This document shows positions 43,343 through 53,271 of a stretch of 64,000 bases of DNA, one piece after another; position 1 is the first letter of the stretch, and each line of letters begins with the position of its first letter. The translations under genes and the position numbers were made by a program. The DNA is from Tetraselmis striata (Eukaryota > Chlorophyta > Chlorodendrophyceae > Chlorodendrales > Chlorodendraceae). The notes beneath the pieces are model-generated. The model searched no databases. It was not told the DNA's origin and saw only the letters and a list, made by a program, of their open reading frames with translations. The stretch is taken from contig VCJN01003415.1 of NCBI GenBank assembly GCA_006384855.1, positions 1 to 64,000 on the forward strand, given 5' to 3'.

Positions 43343-44721
43343 TCATCGTCTTCGTCGTCCTCGCCCTCCCTCTCCTGCGCTCCGGTGGCTGCCCCTCCTG
43401 GGGCGGTGGTGGTGCAGGTGAGCATGACGGGCAGGCCGCTGTGGTGTAGTGCCAACGAGGACACACCCATTAACGGGTAGGCCTCCCTGGCCTCCTGTTG
43501 GCTGCTGGTCGGAGTCGTTGTTGGCCGGGTGATGTCCGTGGTGGTGATGTCCGGCCGGGGAGACGAAGCCGAATGGCTGGTGATGGCGCTGCATGTCGTC
43601 GTTGACGCTCTGGGTGGGCCAATATTGCTGCCGTTGGGGCATGTTTTGATGGTTGTAGTCGTTGCGCAGGTTGTGGGTATAGTTGTCGTTGACGTGACGC
43701 TCCGCAGGCGCGCGCTGACAGTGACCATAGCTAGGGTTGTTCATGGTGCTGGGTGGGGCGGTGTCACCCAAGAGACGCAGGCCGTTGGCATGGCGCCTGG
43801 CCAAACACTGCTGCTGAGCATGGCCTGGACGGTCACACCTGCTGCAGACGATGTTGGGCCTGGTGGCATATAGTTGGTCCCTGGGGTCGCAGGAATTGAA
43901 GGTTGGCGTGCGGGAACGGGCGCGCTGCTGACGCTGACGCGTGCGCGCCTCCATGTTCTGTCCGGCACTTATGATGGTTGCCAGTCTCTTGTTGACATTG
44001 GTTGCCGAGATGGTGGCGTCGACAATGTGATCGTATGTTGGGTGAAGTCTTGGGATGAGGTAGTTGATGGTCACGTACTCGAATGTCCACTGGCCATGTG
44101 CCTTGCGCAACAAATTCCAGAGGTTCCGGCAGCGGCGAACGTACACATGGACCGGCTCATTCGGGAGCTGGCCTGTTGTGATTTCTTCCTCCAAGCGCCT
44201 GCGCTCCTCTATGGCAAAGCCCTGGAGTTCAGTAAATAGGGCCGTCCAGGCCGCATATCCACACTTCCTAGAGTCCATGCTGATGCTGTCGACGATGGCC
44301 AAGCCAGTGCCATGGGATAACTCGCTGTCGCGTGGCGCAGGACTGCCAGAAGAATGAGCTGCTCCTGGCGGGTGCCTTTGCCCTTGGTGGTGTCTAGGTA
44401 GCCGGCGCTGCCGAGGGAGATCTTGATGGCCTGAGCATTATCACGCGTAGAGATGTTCAGGTCCCACACGGGGACCGTCGCGAGGTCGAGTGTCGGCTTT
44501 ACTGCAGACGGCTTGATCCATTGGATGTCACTGGAGTCACTGTCTGACGCACCGTGTAGGCTGAAAGCGCCTTCAGAACTGGTATCACTGTCACTAAAGT
44601 CTGGCGGCGGTGGGTCGCTGCCAGGGTCCTTCTTGACCGCACTCCTCCCAGCTAGATTAGGCAGAGGGGTGTTCATCATGCCGGTGGTGATGCTAGTAGA
44701 CATGGTGGAAGGATGGCGCAC
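43343..44721 (-). pseudogene. Gag of the copia-type element with zinc knuckle
   Basis: The N-terminal frame (44721-44209) reads an acidic Ser/Asp-rich stretch, then LDLATVPVWDLNISTRDNAQ and KGTRQEQLILLAVL. After one frame change near 44300, the main frame (44302-43343) reads AWTALFTELQGFAIEERRRL, VHVYVRRCRNLWNLLRKAHG and YLIPRLHPTYDHIVDATISA, typical of UBN2-type copia Gag. A CX2CX4HX4C knuckle, CSRCDRPGHAQQQC, lies at 43846-43805. A His/Gln-rich tail follows. Gag packages the RNA into particles. The gene is broken by that frame change. Confidence 0.85.
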
Positions 44722-44896
44722 TTATCCTGGAAGATGTACATAATTGTAGGGGTGGGCGGGTGGGAAGAAAAGTCTCGTCGCACGTCGCCGTCGATCGTCG
44801 AAAGCTGTCGAGGGTCGAGATACACGCAGGTTGAAGCCTATGGCAGGCGTCGAGCACGGGGCAAGACGTCGAACCAAAGGAGAGGGCCCAAAAACC

Positions 44897-45405
44897 TGTC
44901 GGATGGAGAATGTCGAAGTGATGGCTGAGTGGCATACACTGTCACTGATGGAAAGAGAGTCGGCGAGAGTCGGCGTGCATGCGTCGAATCACGTCGAGTG
45001 CCAGCAAGCGAGATGCAAACTGGGAAGGCAAAGGGCTGCTATGAGCTGTGGGCGATGGACGAAAGGTAGTCGCTGTCACCGTGGTGATGGCTGAGTGGCA
45101 CTGTCACGAGAGACAAAGAGTGAGTCGGAATATTTCTGGAAAACCAGTTGACTGAATTACAAGGAGCCGAGGCTGGCAATTCATACCAGCCGGCTAGGTG
45201 TCAATTAGGACGGACACCTCTCCGTCTAAGAAGGCCCACTGGCAAAGATGCCTAGGCGCCATGCTTTGGTAACAACTGGGTGCCGTACTTCTGCCATACG
45301 GTCTAAATTAGGCACATGTACGGCAACCAGCTGTTCACTGGAAAAATGCGGATTTCACAGAGAGAAAAAGCGGATTCAGGGTACCGGGGTACCCTGGGTC
45401 CAACA
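44897..45405 (-). repeat. LTR of the copia-type element (5' LTR in element sense)
   Basis: About 99% identical to 40426-40930; differences include a 4-bp ATAC insertion near 44934. The sequence after it in element sense starts GGTTTTTGGGCCC; a primer-binding site was not identified. Confidence 0.9.
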
Positions 45406-45410
45406 GTACC

Positions 45411-45826
45411 GATACGAGCAATTCGCACATAATGATTAGTCGCTGTAGTCGCTACAAGTAGCGACTAGACCTGTTGCTAGAGTGTGGAATCCAGAGAGCC
45501 GCAAGGATTAATCGTAGCAGTCGTCGCAGTACAGCCCCGCGTCTGCCGACCCGCCGACCTGGGGCCCAGCGTCCGGCGACGAACGAACGACGGCGTCCGG
45601 CGTCCGGGTCCGATCCACGGGGCGGGCATGGCGCGAACCGCCAAGATCGGACGAAAGGCGACGACCGCGGCCCGACCGGCGGCGGCCGGGCGGCCGGTAC
45701 CCGTACCGGTACTGGTAGCCGGTACGCGGTTATTTTGGCCTGCGCGGAATTATGACGGGATATATAACGGATACATTGTCGAACTATCTGAAATTCTATG
45801 CGAAACCGCTCCGAAAGTCGGCGACA

Positions 45827-45827
<1 letters not shown>
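45411..45827. other. GC-rich intergenic DNA
   Basis: Nothing recognised. It contains AGTCGCTACAAGTAGCGACT (45443-45468 region), a short palindrome of a motif (TAGCGACTA) seen at many sites in the window. Confidence 0.4.

Positions 45828-45908
<81 letters not shown>
45828..45908 (+). repeat. (CA)n microsatellite, about 40 units
   Basis: An almost uninterrupted CA tract of about 80 bp ending 20 bp before element B. Confidence 0.95.
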
Positions 45909-45911
<3 letters not shown>

Positions 45912-45928
45912 TCACCTCGAAATTAATA

Positions 45929-46150
45929 TGATCTAAACGTGGTTATGAGGTTTCCTAACAATTTAACTGTCCTAGTGCGACCCATACGTGTGTCAGTGAT
46001 TTCAATCAGTTACATAGCTGGTACCATCGGGTTTCAATACGGGCTGCCCCATCGCCCGCGAGCCCTACGCTCCCGGTCGGGGAGCTACTTAGGACAGCCA
46101 CCCGCAGCTCGTCTGCCATCTTCCAGCTCGCTGCTTTCGGCAGCGGCTTC
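45929..46150 (+). repeat. Element B split direct repeat A1
   Basis: Matches 48057-48136 plus 48548-48690 (GGTACCATCGGGTTTCAATA, then CGGGCTGCCCCATCGCCCGC and GACAGCCACCCGCAGCTCGT). Confidence 0.8.
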
Positions 46151-46299
46151 GCGTACTTGTGCGCGCGCGAGGGTCACATGGGCTGATTGAACAAGTCAGC
46201 ACCGGGGTTCATCCACCCGATAGTGAGTCGCAATGCCGCGCACATGCATTACAACATCAGGTTGCGACAGACAACCCCTCGCTAATGTGGTTTTGATTC

Positions 46300-48008
46300 C
46301 CTACTCGTGCGCATGAGGTCGTTTTCCGTTTTTGCCCTCACGGGCTTTGCAGTTGGGACGTATACGTTTTCGGGTAGCGATGCGCACGGCAAGGAAGTGG
46401 AGCTGGGGGGTCCGCGTTGGGGGGGGGGGGGGGGGAGGGGGGTTCAAACCTCAACACCCGAAGTCGAGTCGCAATACAAGCCTTCGGGGCTCCCGCAGTG
46501 GAGCACCCTCTCGCAGTAGTCAACTCTTGAGGTTAGGTGAGGTGGACGCGCTCGGCACCATGGCCGCTGCTCGTCACGGTTGTCAATGACGACAACTACG
46601 CCTACCACAACGATCGCGGACGGAGGAGGATGTCCGTGTCGTCGGGGCGGCCATATGTTGTCTCGTAAGACACTTCAACCCGGTCCGCATGTCCTCACAG
46701 CAGGGCGTCGTGGCAGCAACGGTCGTTACACGTTGTGGTTTTCCATAACTACTTGCGTAATTGGTATGTTTTGGGGGTGGCGCCGCTGATGCGCCGATGT
46801 TTTGAGAGGGCTCGTTGCCCTCGCCCTAATCATGCTGCAGCAACGTTTGCTGTGGTCGCAGTGGGAGGCGTTTGTGCGGCTCGTCCCGACGCGTCTTTGA
46901 TGCCTCCTACTCCAACGTCGTCGTCACAAGGACCACGACACCCTGCAGCTGCCCGCCGGGGGGCAGCTTTACCACATGACATATCTGACGTCTCGTGGTG
47001 TCCGTAACTACCCGTCGCCGACTCCGGGTTTGGAAACTCGGCGACCGTCGCCGGTGCATCAGAAGCGGCCGCCTTGTCGTCACCCTCGCCCCGACATCAT
47101 TGGCATGATCGTTACGGGCCGGCGTAGGCTACAAGGGCCTATACGCCGGCCAACCCGCTCGCGAAATCGCGACATTTCACATGTAACAACACGAGCTGCC
47201 CGCCGGGGGATAGCTCCGCCACCTAGCGCGATTTGTGCATTTCGTGGCGTCATCCTGAGATTTGTGAGGTGGCCAACAACCGTCGCTGGTGCAGCAGTGG
47301 TGGCCGCCTCGCCGCTCTCCGCGAGGAGAGACCCACGGCGACAGCTTACCGAGTCAGCGGGTCTTCTGCGGCGTCGCCGACAACCGATCCCGAAACACCT
47401 AAGAGCCGGTACGACACGATCACACAGGGTCCCACGTTCCCGCGCCCCTAAGCGTAATGCGTTTCACCCGCCGCCCTTCACGCGACGCGGCGAAACAACC
47501 ACCGTTGGTGATGGCAACGGTCTTACACCGTTGTCATTGCTCGTTGTTATTGCGTAGCCCCCCCCTCGTAACGTGCATCGCCAATACAGATTCAAAGTTA
47601 CCATCGCGTCGCGTACATCGTACCAGTTTTTCACGTGGCTGTACGCGGCGCGCTCGCGCGTTCGTGCACGCAGCTGTACTCGTCCTACTAGTGTCTGCAC
47701 CGCTGCTTTGCTGGGCGCTCGTCGTCAACTTGGCCGCTTCTACTGGCCTGCAATTCCGGCTCGTGCTGAACGCCGCCACGGCGCGCGGCAAATGCTGTAG
47801 GGCGCCGTCGGGAGACGGCGCCTTGATTCCGCAACACGTCCGGCCTATGTTGCGCCGGCGTCAACATCTCCCGCCCGCTTATATTTTTGCGCCTGCGCCT
47901 GGACCGAGGTTTCTAACCTCTCGGCGTGAGACCCCTTCTACAACTCAAGACATCTTCCGCCTTTGTCTGGTCGGGACGCCTGCCGACTGCCCACGCTCGC
48001 AGTCGTAA
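46300..48008 (+). other. Interior of element B, no recognised gene
   Basis: Long plus-strand frames exist (46976-47557, 47457-48008) but overlap each other, are rich in Arg/Pro/Ser and match nothing I know. A block starting AGCTGCCCGCCGGGGG occurs at about 46948 and again, diverged, at about 47194, with similar sequence after it (GTCGCCGGTGCA / GTCGCTGGTGCA), so the interior may be made of degenerate repeats. A poly(G) run is at about 46419-46435. Confidence 0.4.
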
Positions 48009-48023
48009 ACGAACCGCGTGTAA

Positions 48024-48056
48024 ACTGGCAAAACCAGACTCGATTGCATGTTAGAA
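48024..48056 (+). repeat. Element B repeat B1
   Basis: ACTGGCAAAACCAGACTCGA followed by TTGCATGTTAGAA, directly before A2. B2 at about 48835-48866 reads GGGCAAAACCAGACTCGATT then GCCTCTTGAAA. Confidence 0.75.
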
Positions 48057-48690
48057 TGATCTAAACGTGTTTATGGGGTTTCCTAACAATTTAACTGTCC
48101 TAGTGCGACCCATGCGGTCTGTCAGTGGTTTCAACCAGGGTTGGCTGGGCTGCAGTCCACTTTCCAGTACTGCAGGCTGCAGTACGGTACTGCAGGCTGC
48201 ATGCAGGCTGCAGTACTGCAGCCTGCAGGCATGCTGTAGTGCAGGCTGCAGTGCAAGCTGCAATCAACATGCTGCAGTACTGCAGGCTGCAGGCAGGCTG
48301 CAGTGCAGGCTGCAGTCATCAGGCTGCAGTACTGCAGGCTGCAGTGTAGGCTGCAGTGCATACTGCAGTAGCATTGAAACTGTTGATTATAGGGAAGGGC
48401 GGGACAGAGAAGGGTATATTTGTGGGGCACTTTGGGTAACTGCACTGCAGGAAGTACTGCAGGTTGCAGTGCAGTAGCTTAACTGCAGGCTGCAGTTTCT
48501 GCAGTCTGCAGTGCAATAGATACTGCAGCCCAACCCTGGTTTCAACCGGTTAAATAACTGGTACCATCGGGTTTCAATACGGGCTGCCCCATCGCCCGCG
48601 AGCCCTGCACTCCCGGCCGGGGAGCTACCTAGGACAGCCACCCGCAGCTCGTCTGCGGCCATCAATCTTCCAGCTCGCTGCCTTAAGTAG
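48057..48690 (+). repeat. Element B split direct repeat A2, interrupted
   Basis: The first part is 48057-48136. It is broken by the insert 48137-48537 and continues after the duplicated GGTTTCAACC at 48548. Confidence 0.8.
48137..48537. mobile_element. 401-bp inverted-repeat insert of CTGCAG-rich minisatellite, with 10-bp target duplication
   Basis: Ends are inverted repeats: AGGGTTGGCTGGGCTGCAGT at the left and, inverted, AGGGTTGGGCTGCAGTATCT at the right. GGTTTCAACC occurs at 48127-48136 and 48538-48547. Between them are many GCTGCAG-type units (GGCTGCAGT, GTACTGCAGGCTGCA and variants) in both halves. A duplication of 9-10 bp suits Mutator-like elements, but no transposase is present. It inserted after element B, since it interrupts repeat A2. 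Confidence 0.8.
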
Positions 48691-48738
48691 GCAGCGCCCA
48701 CCCGTTCTCCGCCTCCGCCCTGCGGGCTCCTCCTCCGA

Positions 48739-48767
48739 CCCCCCCCCCCCCCCCCCCCCCCCCCCCC
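48739..48767 (+). repeat. Poly(C) tract near the 3' end of element B
   Basis: Nearly 30 consecutive C residues between A2 and B2. Confidence 0.9.
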
Positions 48768-48866
48768 TTCGCTGAACCTTCCTAGCCATATAAAACGGCG
48801 CTTGTCCGTGTACAGAAGCCTCCGCACTCTTTTTGGGCAAAACCAGACTCGATTGCCTCTTGAAAT

Positions 48867-51672
48867 GCTGGTAATATAATAAGATGACGAATAACAATTC
48901 ATTCTACCGGTACCAGTATTCGTAATGGCGGTACCCGCCAGCAGCCAGCGCAGCATGTAGCGTAGTACACGGTAGAATCCTTAGTCGCTGCAGGCTGGCG
49001 ACTACTGGCCGGAGCTAGCACGCCCCAGCCAGCACCCGCACCGGGATTACATACTGTAGCCCGCATGCCAGCTCACTGCCCGGCACCTTCCTGAGTTCCC
49101 ATCGCGTGACCCACAGCCCACCCTTCCCTCCCTTTCCTGTGGTGTACAGCCTCAAAACGGGGCCAAAATGTTTGTAAAAAGCCCGCGCTCCCTGTCGGCA
49201 AATAGCCCAGTGCCATTGCCTGAAATATCATATCTGTTGTGCCGCTGCTCGACTGCTGTACTCATCGCAGAAGTGGCTGTAGCTTCATTTGATCTGATGC
49301 AACGGGCGCAGTCGCAATCGTAATAAAGGAGCGCCAATCGTATGATGCAGCCTGCCGTGTCGCTTACAGCTTGCACCTTGCAGCGCGCTGTTGCCAGAAC
49401 CCAACCCTTCTTACACCAGGCCGCTGCCTGAGGCACAGTAGGTCTCAGTGCCGGCGTCGGTACAACAGTCGCCACTGGGTCGCGACCCCCCCCCCCCCCC
49501 CCCCCCCCCCCCCGCGCGCCTTCAAAACGCACCACCATGCAATAACGCCACGAAGTGACACGCTTCGGCGATACATGAACACTCCTGCGGCCCCAGTAAA
49601 GGTGTCGCCCGGGCGGATTGACAGTAGCGTAGGGGGGCAGTCCCGTCGCGGCTATGCTGGCGAACCCGACGCTCGGGGCTTCGGGCGCAGTTCCGCGATT
49701 CATTCTCATTTAGTGGGAACTCCAACCTATTACAGCTAGCTCTGCGGAAGATGTATATCCGGCGACCGACACCCTCACTTCAGACGTTGACTAGCGACGC
49801 CCGCTGCGCACCATGTGGTCGAATGACAACATATCAGTAGACTGCTGCATATACAGTATTTACATTAGCAGGCATTCAAAGACACCACTGATGAAGCAGC
49901 CCCGGGAGGAGATAATTTCAAACTTCATATTTTTACTTCACAGCGGTATTATTTGTGACGCATCTCACGGCAAGCTCCATACGAGTTATGCAGCCCAACT
50001 ATTTAAACTTATTCACTCGCATTCGCAGACTCGCGGACTTTCCCGGTTGGGAGGGGGGAGGGTGATCCGAAGGCACCGAGTACGGTCCGTTACGTCATCG
50101 CCTTGCCGCCCGCCGCTGCATCCATCTTGCACCGCCTTTACTCGCATCGCGACCCTAGGTAAACGCTGTCTGACGCGGCAGCCGTTTGACCCCATTGTCG
50201 TCGGAAATACATGCTGCCCTGTTTCAGTATTAGATATGAGCAATGTGGCGAGAACAATACCATGACAACCTCCTAACCGACACGCGTGGTGGCAGGGCCT
50301 GTAATAGTCATCATCGCCTAATACCAACTGAGATGCTTTCCACTCCCACTGCAGGCCTCTCGTTCCTCGTGCTAAATCATCGAACCAGAGAACCAGGCCC
50401 GGGATGGTGCTTGTTGCGAGTGACTGGGGAGTTCTTTGCTGTATTGCAGTCATTGCTGCCGCGGCAATTCATCTCGCGGTGCTGGCCCGTGACAGCAGGC
50501 AGGCCTCGGTGCAGCCGCAGCACGGCTCGCCGACCTGGCGGCGCCTTTTCGCCCAAAAGTCTTCGGAGCCAGCGTGCCACGGCAAGGCGCACATGGATGC
50601 GTGTTTCGACTTACAGCAACTTGGGGCGGCAATGCGCATGGAGGCAGACAACCCGCCGGGCGGCCGTCCGTCGATCGATGCCACAGATCGTCCCGAGCCA
50701 ACGAGTGGCCGACCGGCACAGCCGTACGGCGGCGGATGCTGCCCCCTGATCCGCGATGACCTCCCGCAGTATTTTGGCTGGGCCGCCGGCCGACTAACCG
50801 GCCGCCACCGGAATCCCCAGCGTCGCGGCAGAGTGACGCAGCTGTTGGCGTCCATTTGACCGAGGACAGGCACAGGCAAAATGCGACGCAGCCCGCCGCT
50901 GCAACCCAGCATGATACCGACGGAGCGCGAGACGGGCACGGCTTGCCTTTGGTCCGTCGACAGTATCGCGCGTATCGTGCCTATTGGGGGATGTCCCCTC
51001 CCATGTAACTATCACGCAATGTCCACCAGGGTCACGGAATTTTTGAGCTCGAGCTCTCGCATCTTAGTCAGTTTTGGGACCCCCCCCCCCCCCCCCCTCC
51101 CCTTGTTACCATCGTGGCCCCACGATTTGACCCAGCGTCGATCTTGGCGGCAACACTGCCCATCGTTTGCGCTGCAGCAATCTGGAGCAGATGATGTCAC
51201 GAGCGACAGCCGCCTGGCAATCAGCTGCTCCGCCAGGCCTCGCGACCAATCATACAGACCGCTGTACTTTAAACGGCGCATTCTGCGCGCCATCATTCCT
51301 ACTAAACAACAAGTACCCACGGAGAGAAGCCGCGCCGCGCCTCGACACAGCACTCGGCTAGTCAATGGCGCGGCATACTACCCACAACTGGGGCTAAGAG
51401 GGCAACTCAACTAAGCGAGTGCAGCCCTCCATGCTAACCCTACCTCTTCTACCCTAACTGTTCATGCGATACAAGGTAAACAGCCACTAGCTACTTGTGC
51501 CGGCAACCGGCGAGGTCCGTTTAGCAGCAAACTTCAGTCTTGGCAGGGCAATGGCATGCCCGTGCATTGGCGAGGGGATGAGGCACATGGTACGCAGGCT
51601 CGAAATGACCTCCCATTCTCAATGCCGGGATGGCTGCAGCGCCAGAGGGGGAGGGGGTGGGGGGTGCGCGGC
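48867..51672. other. Intergenic DNA with one weak gene candidate
   Basis: Contains poly(C) runs at about 49485-49513 and 51080-51097. The 3' untranslated region of the chelatase gene (minus strand) must start at 51672 and run leftward, but no polyadenylation signal was identified with confidence. Apart from the frame at 50404-50859, no open frame here looks like a gene. Confidence 0.5.
50404..50859 (+). CDS. Hypothetical 151-aa protein with N-terminal hydrophobic helix
   Basis: An uninterrupted frame starting MVLVASDWGVL, with a hydrophobic stretch (CCIAVIAAAAIHLAVLA, residues 12-28) and a hydrophilic, Pro/Arg/Gly-rich remainder. It could be a small membrane-anchored protein. GC-rich DNA easily gives such frames by chance, the opposite strand is open too (50939-50469), and I recognise no family. 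Confidence 0.2.
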   Translation: MVLVASDWGVLCCIAVIAAAAIHLAVLARDSRQASVQPQHGSPTWRRLFAQKSSEPACHGKAHMDACFDLQQLGAAMRMEADNPPGGRPSIDATDRPEPTSGRPAQPYGGGCCPLIRDDLPQYFGWAAGRLTGRHRNPQRRGRVTQLLASI

Positions 51673-53222
51673 TCAGCCCGTGACGCGCACCCCTTCCAGC
51701 TCGTCGTCCATCTCCGAGTAGAGCTCCTTCAGGCGCTCCAGCGTGGCGTCGTCCGCGTCCCACATCCCGCGCCCGGAGGCCTCGATCATGCGCTTCACGA
51801 TGTTGGTGAACGCCTGAGGGGTGCCGCGCAGTTTTCAGGGGGCACAGGCTGACTAGGTGGAGCGCCCACAAAAATCGGAGCAGTGCTTATCATGGACGCA
51901 GTTTGGCATGCTGCTGTAGTAGGCAGCAGGCGGGTGATCGATATCAAAACAAAGCGCGCCGTGTTTGATTAATTTGAACATGCACCACTACGCCGCCATC
52001 GCTGCAGATTCATAGTATATTGCGCGCATATATCGACAACGGCAATACCACCAGCGACTCCCGAGTATTTCGGGGCGGCCGAGCCAGAGCTCCGCCGGAG
52101 GGAGCGGATGAGGACGGTGCAGAAACCTGCCGCGCTTGCAGTGCTCCAATTTATCGTTATAACTAAGTGTAGCTCACGATGTACAAAGTGAGACAGTGTC
52201 AACATAGTATCTAGCTATACTAACTAACAATCGATCTGGATACTCCATATCTAGATCAGTATATAATATCTACTCAACGGGCGCTGGCGGGGCTATAAGA
52301 ACTCAACCCACACGAGCACACCACACCCTGCAGAGCTGCAACCTAGACAAAGCTATGGCGGATTCATCACAAGTTCTCATCAATGTGCCGGCAACCTGGC
52401 TCGGGCAGCAAACATGTGGAATCCTAAAGTCGCGCCGGCACCCGTGTACGTATGGTAAAGAGTTGACACCATCATTGCTCCTCAAGATCAAATTCAATCC
52501 TGGTCAGACAGGCAGCCTAGCTGACGCCACAGCGCACCTGCGGGTTGGAGTCCCGGAGCTTTGCCGCCATTGCCTCGTCCATCACGTACGTCTCCGCCGC
52601 CTGGTTCCACGTCCAGTCCTCCGCAAAGTTTGTCGTCGCGCCCCAGCCCACCATCGCGGTCATGCGCTGCGAGATCTCGTACGCGCCGCCGCTGCCCTGG
52701 TCCGCCATGGCCTGCGCCCACTTCGGGTTGAGCAGCTTGCTGCGGTACTCCAGGCGCAGCACGTTCTGAGCGCGGCCAGGGAAGAGGGAACCCGGGGGCA
52801 GGAGGGGAGGGGTTAGTTTAGGCGAAAAGCCTTGCCGGCAACGAGACAGGTGAGGCGTGTAGTTGCCGGAGGCGGGCCGGGGGCAGCAGAGCCGGCGACG
52901 GGGCGGCGCACCTCCAGCTCCCGCGGCTTGGGGTCCTTGCCAAAGGTCTCCACGATTGAGCAGCCCACCTTGCGCCCGCCCTGCGCGCTCTCCGCCGCGG
53001 ACTTGAGGGCGCCGGTGTTGGCGTAGTACTCCTGCGGGAAGCGACGGTGGGGCATGAGGTCAGCAGCTGGCGCGGCTTCAGCACCAGGACGGTTGGAACA
53101 ACTCTGAAACGCACAAAGCCGCGCCAGCTAGGATTCCTGGCATACTGGCGGGGGGAACTGTGGTTCCCGATGCAAAAGCAGAGCTGAAAGGCTTTCGGGA
53201 GTCGCAAGTGTGGTGTGGTGTT

Positions 53223-53271
<49 letters not shown>

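Larger units (their letters stand above)
40426..45405 (-). mobile_element. Ty1/copia-type retrotransposon carrying a cytosine methyltransferase-like domain
   Basis: LTRs at 40426-40930 and 44897-45405 are about 99% identical (four substitutions and one 4-bp indel seen) and flanked by GTACC. On the minus strand the order is gag with zinc knuckle (44721-43343), C5-methyltransferase-like domain (about 43072-42400), reverse transcriptase (42136-41440) and RNase H (41364-40960). RNase H follows RT as in copia elements, but I find neither protease nor integrase between gag and RT. The gag, methyltransferase and RT frames share one register. Several stops and a deletion of the RT active-site region make it non-autonomous, although the LTRs look young. 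Confidence 0.85.
45929..48866 (+). mobile_element. PAT-like element B, non-autonomous, with split direct repeats
   Basis: A1 at 45929 to about 46150, B1 at about 48024-48056, A2 from 48057 to about 48690 (with a 401-bp insert) and B2 at about 48835-48866. A starts TGATCTAAACGTGGTTATG/TGATCTAAACGTGTTTATG and B contains GGCAAAACCAGACTCGATTGC. Both resemble the same parts of element A (B1 there is GGCAAAACCAGACTCAACTT), so the two families share ends. The interior has no recognised recombinase or RT. That makes it a non-autonomous relative that could be moved by an element-A-type recombinase. Confidence 0.75.

Noticed and set aside
45474-45936. Plus- and minus-strand frames running through the (CA)n tract
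   Set aside because: They are translations of a microsatellite (Thr-His or Val-Cys repeats) and of GC-rich flanks.
47457-48008. 184-codon plus-strand frame in element B as a real gene
   Set aside because: It overlaps the equally long frame at 46976-47557 and both are Arg/Pro/Ser-rich, as expected from GC-rich DNA. No motif is recognised.
48131-48516. Gln/Cys/Ala-rich frames on both strands
   Set aside because: They are translations of the CTGCAG minisatellite, not proteins.
49152-49739. Overlapping frames on both strands around the poly(C) run
   Set aside because: They depend on reading poly(C)/poly(G) as Pro or Gly runs, and no conserved motif supports them.
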